From NCBI GenBank assembly GCA_900319405.1, contig ONOH01000003.1, positions 31,891 through 95,890 of the forward strand: a DNA stretch of 64,000 nt, in the 5' to 3' direction. Position 1 is the stretch's first letter, and each line of letters starts with the position of its first letter. Both the position numbers and the translations under genes were made by a program. The notes under the pieces are model-generated. The model worked only from the letters and a program-made list of their open reading frames with translations. It ran no database searches and was not told the origin of the DNA. The DNA is from an uncultured Bacteroidales bacterium. GTDB taxonomy: Bacteria; Bacteroidota; Bacteroidia; Bacteroidales; UBA932. Below, piece after piece: positions 16,252 through 26,016 of the stretch.

Positions 16252-18333
16252 ATGTCAAGACGCAAGAACAGCCCCAACCGGAAAAACCACAAGAAAAAAC
16301 GCATTGTTCCCGAATATGAGGGAACGGTCCTGATGACCCGCGAGGGATTTGCCTTCGTCCGCATCGAAGGACAGGAGGAAGATGTTTATGTCAAGGCCAA
16401 CAAAACCCGCGGCGCCCTGCACGGAGACCGGGTGAGGGTGGCCGTAACCCAGGAGAAGGGAGGCCTTGCCAAGCGGCGCAGCGGAGAAATAATCACCATC
16501 CTGGAGCGCTCACAAAGGCCCTTTGTGGGAATTCTCCACATTGTGGGCAAGCAGGCCTGGGTACTGATGAGTTCCAAGACGATGCCCTACGACATCGAGG
16601 TCCCCGTCCCGGAAGGCGGGCAGCGGGGCATGAAGGTGGCGGCCGTGGTGGACGACTGGGAACGCGGAGCCAACTGTCCCAGGGGACACGTCGTGGACGT
16701 GCTGGGCATGCCCGGAGAGAACGAGACCGAAATGCACGCCATCCTGGCGGAGTTCGGCCTGCCCTACCGCTTCGAGAAGTCCGTGGAGAACGCGGCCGAC
16801 AAAATCCCCGACACCATCAGCGACAAAGACCGGAAGGGCCGAAAGGACTTCCGGCAGGTGCTCACCTTCACCATCGACCCCACCGATGCCAAGGACTTTG
16901 ACGATGCCCTCAGCTTCCGCAAGCTGGAAAACGGCAATTACGAGGTGGGTGTCCACATTGCCGATGTCACCTACTACGTGCAGCCCGGCACGGAGGTGGA
17001 CAAGGAGGCCCAGGTACGCGGTACGTCCGTGTATCTGGTGGACCGCACCGTTCCGATGCTTCCGGAAAAGCTTTCCAACAAACTGTGCTCCCTGCGCCCC
17101 GGGGAAGAAAAACTGTGCTTCAGCGCCGTCTTTGAGATAACGCCCCAGGCCAAGGTGCTGAACCCCTGGTTCGGCCGTACGGAAATCGTCTCCGACTACC
17201 GCTTCGACTACGAAGGCGCCCAGGCCATCATCGACGCCGGAGCCGAGGCCATGAAGCAGGAATTCGGAGACGGGACCGAGTGCGGAAGGGTTCCGGACAG
17301 CGTGAAGGAAGCCGTCCTTATCCTCAACGGGCTGGCCCTCAAGCTGCGCAAACGCCGCTTTGACAACGGGGCCGTCAATTTCGAACGGCCGGAAATGAAG
17401 GTCGATATCGACGAAAACGGCAAACCCGTGGGGGTACACCAGAAGTTTTTCAGGGAAGCCAACTGGCTCATCGAGGAGTTTATGCTGCTGGCCAACCGTT
17501 CCGTGGCGGAATTCGTGGCCACCGGCGGCAAGATGGGCGGAAAGGCCCTTTCCAAGGCCAAGACCTTTGTTTACCGTATCCACGACGAACCCAACCTGGA
17601 AAAACTGAGCGGACTGAGGGATTTCGCCGGTCATTTTGGCTACAAGGTGGGCTCCATTGAAAACGGCAAGGAGATTGCCCGGACGCTGAACAATCTGATG
17701 GTGGAAGCCAAGGACAAGCCGGAACTGGGCGCCATCCAGATCCTGGCCCTGCGCTCTATGGCCAAGGCCTGCTACTCGACCGACAACATCGGCCACTACG
17801 GCCTTGCCTTCCGCTTCTACACGCACTTCACCTCCCCCATCCGCCGCTACCCCGACATGATGGTGCACCGCCTGCTGGCCCAGTACCTGGGCGGAGGGGA
17901 TTCGGCCAGCCTGGACTACTACACCCTCCAGTGCAAGCACGCCTCGGAGCGCGAAGTGGTGGCCGCCGAGGCCGAGCGGGAAAGCACCAAATACAAGCTG
18001 GTGGAATTCATGCAGGACAAGCTGGGGCAGGAATTCGACGGTCACATCTCCGGTGTTACGGAATGGGGCATCTATGTGGAAATCGAGCCCACCAAGATTG
18101 AAGGAATGGTCCCCTACCGCACCATCCGGAGCGACTTCTTCGCCTTTGACGAAGATCACTACCGTGCCGTGGGCCGCCGGACCCACCGTTCCCTCCGCCT
18201 GGGAGACGCCGTCCGCATCCGCGTGAAAGGCACCTCCCTGGAGCAGAAACTCCTGGATTACGAGCTGGTGGAAGACCTGCCCGAAATGGACAAGGCCGAC
18301 AGCGATGAGCAGGTAAAACGCCGGAAAAGATGA
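16252..18333 (+). CDS. rnr: ribonuclease R
   Basis: A 693-residue 3'-5' exoribonuclease that degrades structured RNA. A lysine-rich N-terminus precedes two cold-shock/OB domains (residues about 20-180). The RNB catalytic domain has DPTDAKDFDDAL (about 209-220), the Asp cluster that binds metal, plus HIADVTYYV, VDRTVPMLPEKLSN and HFTSPIRRYPD. A C-terminal S1 domain (about 585-665, GHISGVTEWGIYVEIEPTKIEGMV) and a basic tail complete it. Length and domain order are typical. It is the first gene of a seven-gene operon whose other members are glycan enzymes. The next gene overlaps its stop by 4 bp. Confidence 0.96.
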   Translation: MSRRKNSPNRKNHKKKRIVPEYEGTVLMTREGFAFVRIEGQEEDVYVKANKTRGALHGDRVRVAVTQEKGGLAKRRSGEIITILERSQRPFVGILHIVGKQAWVLMSSKTMPYDIEVPVPEGGQRGMKVAAVVDDWERGANCPRGHVVDVLGMPGENETEMHAILAEFGLPYRFEKSVENAADKIPDTISDKDRKGRKDFRQVLTFTIDPTDAKDFDDALSFRKLENGNYEVGVHIADVTYYVQPGTEVDKEAQVRGTSVYLVDRTVPMLPEKLSNKLCSLRPGEEKLCFSAVFEITPQAKVLNPWFGRTEIVSDYRFDYEGAQAIIDAGAEAMKQEFGDGTECGRVPDSVKEAVLILNGLALKLRKRRFDNGAVNFERPEMKVDIDENGKPVGVHQKFFREANWLIEEFMLLANRSVAEFVATGGKMGGKALSKAKTFVYRIHDEPNLEKLSGLRDFAGHFGYKVGSIENGKEIARTLNNLMVEAKDKPELGAIQILALRSMAKACYSTDNIGHYGLAFRFYTHFTSPIRRYPDMMVHRLLAQYLGGGDSASLDYYTLQCKHASEREVVAAEAERESTKYKLVEFMQDKLGQEFDGHISGVTEWGIYVEIEPTKIEGMVPYRTIRSDFFAFDEDHYRAVGRRTHRSLRLGDAVRIRVKGTSLEQKLLDYELVEDLPEMDKADSDEQVKRRKR

Positions 18334-20615
18334 ACAGATGGATACTGGCCGGCGCGACATTGGCGATGCTGATGGCCGGATGCGGCAAAAAAACGCCGCT
18401 GTACAAGGACGCATCCTACCCGGCCGAAGAGAGGGCCGATGACCTGATCGGAAGAATGACGGTGGAGGAGAAGCTGGGGCAGCTCCTGTGCCCCCTGGGC
18501 TGGCCGATGTATGAAAAGGTGAACGGAGACGTGCAGATTACCGACGCCTACCGCCGCTTTATCCGGGAGCAGCACGGGGGAATGCTCTGGGGCGCCTTCC
18601 GGGCCGATCCCTGGACACGAAAAACCCTGGAGAACGGGCTGAACCCGGCCCTGGCCGTAAAGGCCTACAATGCCTTCCAGCGTTATGCCATAGACTCTAC
18701 CCGCCTGGGCATTCCCATCCTGCTGGCCGAGGAGGCACCGCACGGGCACATGGCCATCGGCACCACTGTCTTCCCCACCTCGATCGGTCTCAGCGCCAGC
18801 TGGGACACGGAACTCCTGCGGGAAGTGGGCGAGGTGATTGGCGAGGAACTGATGGCCGTGGGCGGAACCATCGGCTACGGACCGGTGATTGACCTGTCCC
18901 GCGAACCCCGCTGGTCGCGCGTGGAAGAAACCTATGGGGAAGATATGTTCCTCACCGCCCGGATGGCGGGCGCCCTGGTTAAGGGGGCCTCCTCCAGGGG
19001 GGTCATCTCCACCCTCAAGCATTTTGTCGCCTACGGCATCCCGGAGGGCGGGCACAACGGAAGCCCCAGCCACATCGGGACAAGGGACCTGGAAGAAAAC
19101 GTACTGCCCACTTTCAAGGCGGCCATTGATGCCGGAGCCCTGAGCGTGATGACCAGCTACAACTCCATCGACGGCATCCCCACCACCTGCAACAAGGAAC
19201 TTCTCACAGGCGTTCTGCGGGACCGCTGGAATTTTGAAGGCTTCGTGGTAAGCGACCTCGAGAGCATCGACGGCCTGCACACCAGCCACCGCGTGGCCAA
19301 AGACCGGCAGCAGGCCGGCGAGCTGGCCCTGAACGCCGGTGTGGACGTAGACCTGGGCGCCCACTGCTTTTCCCTCCTGAAAGAATCGGTGGAGGCCGGC
19401 CGCGTTTCCACAGCCACCCTGGACCGGGCCGTCAAGCGCGTGCTGGTGAGAAAGTTCAAGGCCGGGCTCTTTGACAATCCCTACCTGAGCGAGGACAATG
19501 CCCGGGAGGTCCGCAGCCCGGAACACGTCGCCGTGGCGGCCCGTGCAGCCCGGGAAAGTGTCACCCTTTTGAAAAACAACGGCGTGCTGCCGCTCAAAGC
19601 CGGTACCCGGATTGCCCTGGTGGGTCCCAATGCCCACAATATGTACAACCAGCTGGGTGACTACACCGCCCCGCAGGACCCCGCCAACATCGTCACGATG
19701 CTGGACGGGCTCCGGAACGCCGGTGCGGCGGTCACGTATGTGAAGGGCTGCGCCGTACGCGACACGCGCTCCCACAGCATCGCCGAGGCCGTGCAGGCCG
19801 CCCGCCGCAGCGACGTGGTGGTGGCCGTGGTGGGCGGGTCATCGGCCAGGGACTTCAAGACGCGCTATGTTGACACCGGAGCGGCGGTGGTGGACGAGAC
19901 GCTTGTCTCCGATATGGATGCCGGTGAAGGCTTTGACCGCAGTACGCTGGACCTTCTGGGCCTGCAGCCCCGCCTCCTCGAGGAACTGAAAGCCTGCGGA
20001 AAACCGTTGGTGGTGGTCTATGTCGAAGGCCGTCCGCTGGAAAAGAACTGGGCCGCCGAAAAGGCCGACGCCCTCCTCACCCTCTGGTATCCTGGCCAGG
20101 AAGGCGGAACGGCCCTGGCCGATGTGCTGCTGGGCCGATACAACCCCGCCGGACGCCTTTCGGTGAGCGTTCCCCGCAGCGTGGGCCAGCTTCCGGTGTA
20201 CTACAACCGGAAGATGCCTTACAGCCACGACTACGTGGAAGAGTCGCAGGCCCCCCTGTATCCGTTCGGGTATGGGCTCAGTTATACCACTTTCGAGTAT
20301 GCGAACCTGAGATTCCCGGGCGATTCGGTGAGCGTGGATGTCACCAACACCGGCACCCTGGCAGGGGACGAGGTGGTGCAGATTTATGTGCGGGACCTGG
20401 TGGCCTCCACCGTCCGGCCGCGCAAGCAGCTGTGCGGTTTCCGGCGGGTTTCCATCGGCCCGGGAGAATGCGTTACCGTTACGATTCCCCTGTCGCGCAG
20501 CGCTTTCGAACTGGTGAACGCCTCCTATGAGCGGGTGCTGGAAAGCGGAGAATTTGAAATCCAGGCGGGCGCCTCTTCGGAGGACATCCGCCAAACAATA
20601 AACGTTTCATTATGA
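18330..20615 (+). CDS. glycoside hydrolase family 3 beta-glycosidase lipoprotein
   Basis: A 761-residue GH3 enzyme. Signal MNRWILAGATLAMLMAGC gives a lipobox (LMAGC). The (beta/alpha)8 domain has KHFVAYG (about 230-236) and the nucleophile in GFVVSDLESIDG (Asp309). The alpha/beta sandwich domain carries GPNAHNMYNQLGDYT. A C-terminal fibronectin III-like domain (RPRKQLCGFRRVSI) follows. The overall architecture is that of BglX-type beta-glucosidases or beta-xylosidases. In this operon it may release a beta-linked terminal sugar from glycans, but the specificity is open. It overlaps rnr by 4 bp (ATGA) and the next gene by 4 bp. Confidence 0.92.
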   Translation: MNRWILAGATLAMLMAGCGKKTPLYKDASYPAEERADDLIGRMTVEEKLGQLLCPLGWPMYEKVNGDVQITDAYRRFIREQHGGMLWGAFRADPWTRKTLENGLNPALAVKAYNAFQRYAIDSTRLGIPILLAEEAPHGHMAIGTTVFPTSIGLSASWDTELLREVGEVIGEELMAVGGTIGYGPVIDLSREPRWSRVEETYGEDMFLTARMAGALVKGASSRGVISTLKHFVAYGIPEGGHNGSPSHIGTRDLEENVLPTFKAAIDAGALSVMTSYNSIDGIPTTCNKELLTGVLRDRWNFEGFVVSDLESIDGLHTSHRVAKDRQQAGELALNAGVDVDLGAHCFSLLKESVEAGRVSTATLDRAVKRVLVRKFKAGLFDNPYLSEDNAREVRSPEHVAVAARAARESVTLLKNNGVLPLKAGTRIALVGPNAHNMYNQLGDYTAPQDPANIVTMLDGLRNAGAAVTYVKGCAVRDTRSHSIAEAVQAARRSDVVVAVVGGSSARDFKTRYVDTGAAVVDETLVSDMDAGEGFDRSTLDLLGLQPRLLEELKACGKPLVVVYVEGRPLEKNWAAEKADALLTLWYPGQEGGTALADVLLGRYNPAGRLSVSVPRSVGQLPVYYNRKMPYSHDYVEESQAPLYPFGYGLSYTTFEYANLRFPGDSVSVDVTNTGTLAGDEVVQIYVRDLVASTVRPRKQLCGFRRVSIGPGECVTVTIPLSRSAFELVNASYERVLESGEFEIQAGASSEDIRQTINVSL

Positions 20616-23557
20616 TAAGCTTCCTTGTTGCCGCCCTCCTTCCCTTCTGGCAGGACATCCAGACCACTTCCGTCAATGCCGATACGCGCCGCACGGAGGT
20701 GGTGTACTTCGCCTCCCGCTCCGACGCCCTTTCCAAGGGCTTTCGGGAAAGCGAGAACTACCTGAGCCTGAACGGGGAATGGGATTTCCGCTATTATGAC
20801 AATATTCTGGAGGCCGAAAATGCCCCCGCTTCCTGGGACAAAATCCAGGTTCCGGGAAACTGGGAGGTTCAGGGCTTCGGGACCCCCATCTACGTGAACC
20901 ATCCGTACGAGTTCTGCCCCCGCCCCACGCAACCGGTTGCGGGAGACCTCCCCCAGGAAATCCCCGGCGCCTGGTACCGTCGCAGCTTCACGTTTCCGGA
21001 AAGCTGGAAAGGGCGCGAGGTGTACCTGAACCTTTGCGGCAGCAAAAGCGGCACCTACGTTTATGTAAACGGCCGGCTGGCGGGTTACAGCGAGGATTCC
21101 AAGAACCTGGCCCGCTTCCGCATCACGGAATTCCTCCGGGCCGGTGAAAACACCCTGGACCTTCGGATTTTCCGCTACTCACAGGGCACTTTCCTGGAGT
21201 GCCAGGATTTCTGGCGCATCTCCGGGCTGGAGCGGGACGTCTACCTTTCCAGCGAGAAAAAACACAGCGCCTTCGACTTCAGCGTGGTGTCCACCCTTAG
21301 CGAAGACCTGGGCACCGGCGTTTTCCGGCTGCAGCTGCGCGCATCGGCCCCGGTGGAGGCGGCTTACGAGCTCATCGACAGGGACGGGAACACCCTGGCC
21401 GACGCATCCTTCAGCTTCAACGGCAGCCGCACCACGGTCACCGACAGCCTTCCCGGCGTGCGTCCCTGGAGCGCCGAAAGCCCCGAACTCTACACCCTCC
21501 TCCTGAAAGTGAACGGGGAGTACACCCGCTTCCCGGTGGGCTTCCGCCGGCTGGAAATCCGGAAAGAGGACGGCGTGAGCCTGTTTCTGGTGAACGGGCA
21601 GCCGGTGAAATTCAAAGGCGTGAACCTCCACGAGCACAATCCCTACACGGGCCATTACGTGACCCGGGAGAACATTCTGGAAGACCTCCTTCTGATGAAA
21701 CAGGCCAACATCAATGCCGTCCGCACCTGCCACTATCCCCAGCCACGGGAGTTCTATGAACTCTGCGACTCGCTGGGCTTCTACGTCTATGACGAGGCCA
21801 ACATCGAATCGCACGGAATGGGTTACAAGCCGGAGCGCACCCTGGGAAACAAGCCGGAGTGGTATGCCAAGCACCTGGACCGCATCCTGAATATGTACTA
21901 CCGCACGGCCAACTACCCCTGCGTGACCCTGCTGTCGCTGGGAAACGAGGCTGGAAACGGGGTCAATTTCTACAATGCCTACCGGGAACTCAAGGCCCTG
22001 GAAGAGAGGGGACAGAACCGTCCCGTGGTGTATGAGAGGGCCGAGTATGACTGGAACACGGACCTCATCGTCCCCCAGTATCCCGGGGCCGAATGGTTCC
22101 GCCGGATGGGCGAGACGTTCACCGAGCGTCCGGTATGCCCCTCCGAATACAGCCACGCGATGGGCAATTCCAACGGTTCGCTGGACTGGCAGTGGGAGCA
22201 GATTTACGCCTACAAACAGCTTCAGGGCGCCTTTATCTGGGACTGGGTGGACCAGGGCCTGTACGACCGGGAACGCGGATGGACCTACGGCGGAGACTAT
22301 GGCGTCAACGCTCCCTCCGACGACAACTTCTGCTGCAACGGCATCGTGAATCCGGACCGGGAACCGCATCCCGCCTTCTATGAAGTGAAACACGTTTACC
22401 AGAATGTCTCCGTGACACCGGTGGATAGTCTGGAAGGTGTTTTCTCCGTCTTCAACCGCCACTATTTCACAGACCTGGGGAAGTACAAGCTCCGCTACTG
22501 GGTGGAACGGGATGGCAAGCGCCCTTTCTGGTGGCTGCGCCGGAGCCTCCGTTTCCGGACCGCCCCCCAGACGGCCGAAACGTTCCGTGTCAAGCTTCCC
22601 CGGATGAAGCGTCCCGGAGAATACCGCATCTTCTTCGAGGTGCTGGAAGGCTCTTCCGTAGTGGCCTGCGACGAATACCTTCTCAAAGACTGCTCCGTTC
22701 CCAAAACCATCCGGGCCAGGGGGGAACTCAGCTACACCGAGGGGGACACCCGCATCGTGGTGCGCGGAAAGAAAGTGGAGCTGGTCTTTGACAAGACCAC
22801 CGGCTGCGTCGTTTCCTGGCAGGTGAAAGGGGCCGATGCCGTGCTGCCCGGCTTCGGGGTGCAGCCCAACTTCTGGCGCTCCCCCACCGACAACGACTAC
22901 GGCAACCGCGCGCCCCGGCGCCTGGAAGAGTTCCGCACGCTGCAAAAGCCCGCCGCCGTGCGGGCCGCCGCCGGAGCCGACGGCACCGTGGTCATCACGG
23001 TCAGGGGAAGCGGTGTGCGCGCCGAGGAGAACTGGACCGTCTTCCCCGACGGCACCCTCCGGGTGGAGGTGACCACCGCCCCTTCCGGGGATACGGAAAT
23101 TCCCCGCCTGGGCCTTCGTTTCCACGTGGCCGATGACGCTTTCTCCTACTTCGGCAAGGGTCCGGTGGAGAACTACTGGGACCGCTCCAGCGGCGCCTCC
23201 AAGCGCATTTGGAAGGCATCGGCCCGGGAAGAATATTTCCCCTATGTGCGTCCGCAGGAGACGGGACACCACATCGGCACCTCGTGGCTGAAGATCGGGA
23301 AACTCACCGTCCGGAGCACGGAAGAATTCGAGTTCAACGCACTCCGCCAGACGGTGGAAGACCTGGACGGCGGTCTTACCAAGAGCCAAACCCATATTTC
23401 AGACGTGCCGGAGCGCGATTTCACCGAAGTCTGCATAGACTACCGGATGACCGGCGTGGGCGGATACGACAGCTGGGGTTCCCGTCCCGAAAAAGCCAGA
23501 AGCCTGTGGGCCGATCAATCCTACACCTATTGTTTTATTCTGAACTATGAAAAGTAA
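20612..23557 (+). CDS. glycoside hydrolase family 2 beta-galactosidase-type enzyme
   Basis: 981 residues with LacZ-type architecture. A jelly-roll sugar-binding domain (about 50-215, GEWDFRYYDN, PGNWEVQGFGTPIYVN) is followed by an Ig-like domain and the TIM barrel (330-630). The acid/base Glu is in SLGNEAGNG (about 445) and the nucleophile in CPSEYSHAMGN (about 512). A beta-sandwich/small-chain domain ends the protein. The N-terminus is short and hydrophobic, so secretion is plausible but not certain. In an N-glycan locus it would remove beta-galactose from antennae. It is translationally coupled to GH3 and overlaps the patatin gene by 11 bp. Confidence 0.93.
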   Translation: MISFLVAALLPFWQDIQTTSVNADTRRTEVVYFASRSDALSKGFRESENYLSLNGEWDFRYYDNILEAENAPASWDKIQVPGNWEVQGFGTPIYVNHPYEFCPRPTQPVAGDLPQEIPGAWYRRSFTFPESWKGREVYLNLCGSKSGTYVYVNGRLAGYSEDSKNLARFRITEFLRAGENTLDLRIFRYSQGTFLECQDFWRISGLERDVYLSSEKKHSAFDFSVVSTLSEDLGTGVFRLQLRASAPVEAAYELIDRDGNTLADASFSFNGSRTTVTDSLPGVRPWSAESPELYTLLLKVNGEYTRFPVGFRRLEIRKEDGVSLFLVNGQPVKFKGVNLHEHNPYTGHYVTRENILEDLLLMKQANINAVRTCHYPQPREFYELCDSLGFYVYDEANIESHGMGYKPERTLGNKPEWYAKHLDRILNMYYRTANYPCVTLLSLGNEAGNGVNFYNAYRELKALEERGQNRPVVYERAEYDWNTDLIVPQYPGAEWFRRMGETFTERPVCPSEYSHAMGNSNGSLDWQWEQIYAYKQLQGAFIWDWVDQGLYDRERGWTYGGDYGVNAPSDDNFCCNGIVNPDREPHPAFYEVKHVYQNVSVTPVDSLEGVFSVFNRHYFTDLGKYKLRYWVERDGKRPFWWLRRSLRFRTAPQTAETFRVKLPRMKRPGEYRIFFEVLEGSSVVACDEYLLKDCSVPKTIRARGELSYTEGDTRIVVRGKKVELVFDKTTGCVVSWQVKGADAVLPGFGVQPNFWRSPTDNDYGNRAPRRLEEFRTLQKPAAVRAAAGADGTVVITVRGSGVRAEENWTVFPDGTLRVEVTTAPSGDTEIPRLGLRFHVADDAFSYFGKGPVENYWDRSSGASKRIWKASAREEYFPYVRPQETGHHIGTSWLKIGKLTVRSTEEFEFNALRQTVEDLDGGLTKSQTHISDVPERDFTEVCIDYRMTGVGGYDSWGSRPEKARSLWADQSYTYCFILNYEK

Positions 23558-24458
23558 AAATGTAGCCCTGGTCCTTTCCAGCGGCGGTCCACGGGGATTC
23601 GCCTACATCGGCGCCATCGAGGAACTGCTCGATCGCGGATACAAGATCAGCTCCATCGCCGGAGTCAGCGCCGGTTCGCTGATTGGCGGCATCTACGCCG
23701 CAGGCGGACTGGACGCCTTCAAGGAATGGCTTTTCGGCCTGGATCCGATGGACGTGGTTACCCTGATGGATTTCTCCCTGAGCCGCAACTATCTGGTCAA
23801 GGGAGAGAAGGTAATCCGGACCATCAAAAAAAGGGTGCCGGAAGTCAATATCGAAGACCTTCCCATTCCGTTCACGGCCATTGCCACCGACCTTTTCACC
23901 GGAGAGGAAGTGATTTTCCGTGAGGGGCCGCTGTTCGAGGCCATCCGCGCTTCCATTTCCATACCCTCCATGTTCAAGCCGGCCGAATACAGAGGCCGTA
24001 CGCTGGTGGACGGCGGAATTGTAAACACCTTCCCCCTCAACCGCGTGCAGCGCACTCCCGGAGACATTCTGGTAGGATTCAACGTGAACCAGATTGACAT
24101 CTCCGCCGTCCAGGAGTTCCTGGACAACCGCGCCGCCATCAACAAAAAAAAGACCGACGGCAACCTTCTCGGGCGCATCCAGGCCTCCATCCAGGAGCTC
24201 CGCCTGATCGCCGACGGACGTGATGAGCATCTTCCGGTATCGGCCAATGAAAATTACTTCAAGATTCTCCAGCGCAGCTTTGGCATCATGAACGGCGCCC
24301 TGGCCCGGATGGGGATTGACCTTACTCCGCCGGACATTCTGGTGGACCTCCCTTTTGACACTTACCACGGCGTATACGGCTATTCGCACGCGCAGGAAAT
24401 CGCCCAAATCGGGCGCAATCTTATGGCAGAGGCCCTGAACCGATACGAAAATGCCTAG
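23547..24458 (+). CDS. patatin-like phospholipase
   Basis: A 303-residue cytosolic patatin/RssA-type acyl hydrolase. It shows an oxyanion loop SSGGPRGFAYIG, nucleophile elbow GVSAGS (Ser41) and the catalytic Asp in VDGGIVN (Asp155). A C-terminal helical half of about 100 residues follows. Lipid or esterase substrates are unknown. It overlaps the upstream GH2 gene by 11 bp and the downstream LacI-type gene by 8 bp, which ties it to the glycan operon, but its role there is not evident. Confidence 0.9.
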   Translation: MKSKNVALVLSSGGPRGFAYIGAIEELLDRGYKISSIAGVSAGSLIGGIYAAGGLDAFKEWLFGLDPMDVVTLMDFSLSRNYLVKGEKVIRTIKKRVPEVNIEDLPIPFTAIATDLFTGEEVIFREGPLFEAIRASISIPSMFKPAEYRGRTLVDGGIVNTFPLNRVQRTPGDILVGFNVNQIDISAVQEFLDNRAAINKKKTDGNLLGRIQASIQELRLIADGRDEHLPVSANENYFKILQRSFGIMNGALARMGIDLTPPDILVDLPFDTYHGVYGYSHAQEIAQIGRNLMAEALNRYENA

Positions 24459-24993
24459 AACCATCACCATCAAGGATATTGCCAAAGAAGCCGGTGTCTC
24501 CGTAGCGCTGGTCTCCTTCGTGATGAACAATCGCCTGGAGGCCGACGGCAAACCCAAGTACCGTGTGGGCGAAAGTACCCGGGAGCATATCCTGGAGGTA
24601 GCCCGGCGGATGAATTACCGTCCGGTGGCCAGAGTGCTCCGACGGCAGATGCGGAGCGTAGTGGTGGGAGTGATCCTGCCGGATGCCTCGGATCCGTATT
24701 ACGGACAGTTTGCCTCCCGGCTGGAAAGGCTCACCCTGCCGGAGGGATGTACGCTGCTGTTTGCCTACTCGCAGCAGGACCCGGTGCGATTCGAGCGCCT
24801 TTCCGACCTGTTTCTCACGCAGAAGGCCGATGCCCTGGTGGTGGTCCCCATCCCCGAAGATAAGGAGGGGCTCGAGGAAATCCGCAGGTCGGGACTTCCC
24901 TGCGTGGTGCCGGTCCGGGAAGATGATCCGCTATCGGCCGCGGCCGAATGTGCCAGCCGTCTTCTGAGACTCCTGCAAGAACAAAATCTTTAG
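24451..24993 (+). CDS. half-length LacI-family transcriptional regulator
   Basis: 180 residues against about 335-345 for the family. The LacI HTH is intact (TIKDIAKEAGVSVALVSFVM), as are the hinge (RMNYRPVARVLRR) and the N-terminal subdomain of the sugar-binding domain (VVVGVILPDASDPYYGQFAS, ALVVVPIPEDKEGLEEIRRS). It then ends with a helix (ECASRLLRLLQEQNL) and a stop, lacking the C-terminal subdomain. Overlap with the patatin gene (8 bp) and a 3-bp gap to GH130 suggest that the short form is a fixed gene. It may bind DNA without, or with altered, sugar response. Confidence 0.8.
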   Translation: MPRTITIKDIAKEAGVSVALVSFVMNNRLEADGKPKYRVGESTREHILEVARRMNYRPVARVLRRQMRSVVVGVILPDASDPYYGQFASRLERLTLPEGCTLLFAYSQQDPVRFERLSDLFLTQKADALVVVPIPEDKEGLEEIRRSGLPCVVPVREDDPLSAAAECASRLLRLLQEQNL

Positions 24994-24996
24994 TAT

Positions 24997-26001
24997 ATGG
25001 ATATGAATACTCTGAAAATCGTAGCCCCCGTGCTACCCAACCTCCCCTGGGAAGACCGGCCGTCCGGATGCGCCGCTCCCCTCTGGCGCTACTCCAAGAA
25101 TCCGGTGATTCCCCGGGACCTGCTGCCGGACTCCAACAGCATTTTCAACAGTGCCGTCGTGCCCTTCAAGGACGGATTTGCCGGTGTTTTCCGCTGTGAC
25201 GACACCAACCGCCGGATGGCCCTCCACGTGGGTTTTTCCAAGGATGGAATCCACTGGGACATCAAAACGGAGGTGCTCCGCTTCACCGGGGCCGACCCGG
25301 AAGTGGCCGAATGGGTCTATGGCTACGACCCTCGCGTGACCCTTCTGGACGGCAAATACTGGGTGAGCTGGTGCAACGGCTACCACGGCCCCACCATCGG
25401 CCTGGCGTGGACGGAGGATTTCGAGACCTTCCACCAGGTGGAAAACGCCTTCCTCCCCTACAACCGCAACGGTGTGCTGTTCCCGCGTAAAATAGGCGGC
25501 CGCTACGCCATGCTTTCCCGTCCTTCCGATACGGGCCACACCGCTTTCGGCGACATCTTCTACAGCGAATCTCCCGATATGGAGTTCTGGGGACACCACA
25601 GGCACGTGATGGCGCCCGCCGCATTTGAGGTAAGCGCCTGGCAGTGTATGAAGATTGGCGCCGGTCCCATCCCCATCGAGACTTCCGAAGGATGGCTCCT
25701 GCTGTACCACGGCGTGCTGCGCAGCTGCAACGGCTATGTCTATAGCTTCGGCAGCGCCCTGCTGGATCTGGACCAGCCCTGGAAAGTCCTCTCCCGCAGC
25801 GGTCCCTACCTCCTGTCCCCCCAGACCCCGTACGAGTGTATGGGAGACGTTCCCAACGTAGCCTTCCCCTGCGCTGCCCTCACCGACAGTGCCACCGGCC
25901 GCATCGCCGTCTATTACGGCTGTGCCGACACCGTCACCGGCCTCGCCTTCGGCTACATCCCCGAAATCGTGGACTGGACCAAAAAGCACAGCATTTTGTA
26001 G
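24997..26001 (+). CDS. GH130 beta-mannoside phosphorylase
   Basis: A 334-residue five-bladed beta-propeller of GH130 with no signal peptide, hence cytosolic. Motifs are [35 protein letters not shown] (general-acid Asp), [17 protein letters not shown] and LLYHGV. These resemble the GH130_2 group, which includes the Bacteroides beta-1,4-mannosyl-GlcNAc phosphorylase of N-glycan degradation. With GH92 and GH125 enzymes nearby, the likely reaction is Man-beta-1,4-GlcNAc + Pi to Man-1-P + GlcNAc. The subfamily is my inference. It is 3 bp from the LacI gene and 15 bp from GH92. Confidence 0.9.
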   Translation: MDMNTLKIVAPVLPNLPWEDRPSGCAAPLWRYSKNPVIPRDLLPDSNSIFNSAVVPFKDGFAGVFRCDDTNRRMALHVGFSKDGIHWDIKTEVLRFTGADPEVAEWVYGYDPRVTLLDGKYWVSWCNGYHGPTIGLAWTEDFETFHQVENAFLPYNRNGVLFPRKIGGRYAMLSRPSDTGHTAFGDIFYSESPDMEFWGHHRHVMAPAAFEVSAWQCMKIGAGPIPIETSEGWLLLYHGVLRSCNGYVYSFGSALLDLDQPWKVLSRSGPYLLSPQTPYECMGDVPNVAFPCAALTDSATGRIAVYYGCADTVTGLAFGYIPEIVDWTKKHSIL

Positions 26002-26016
26002 AAACGACCCCGCTGT

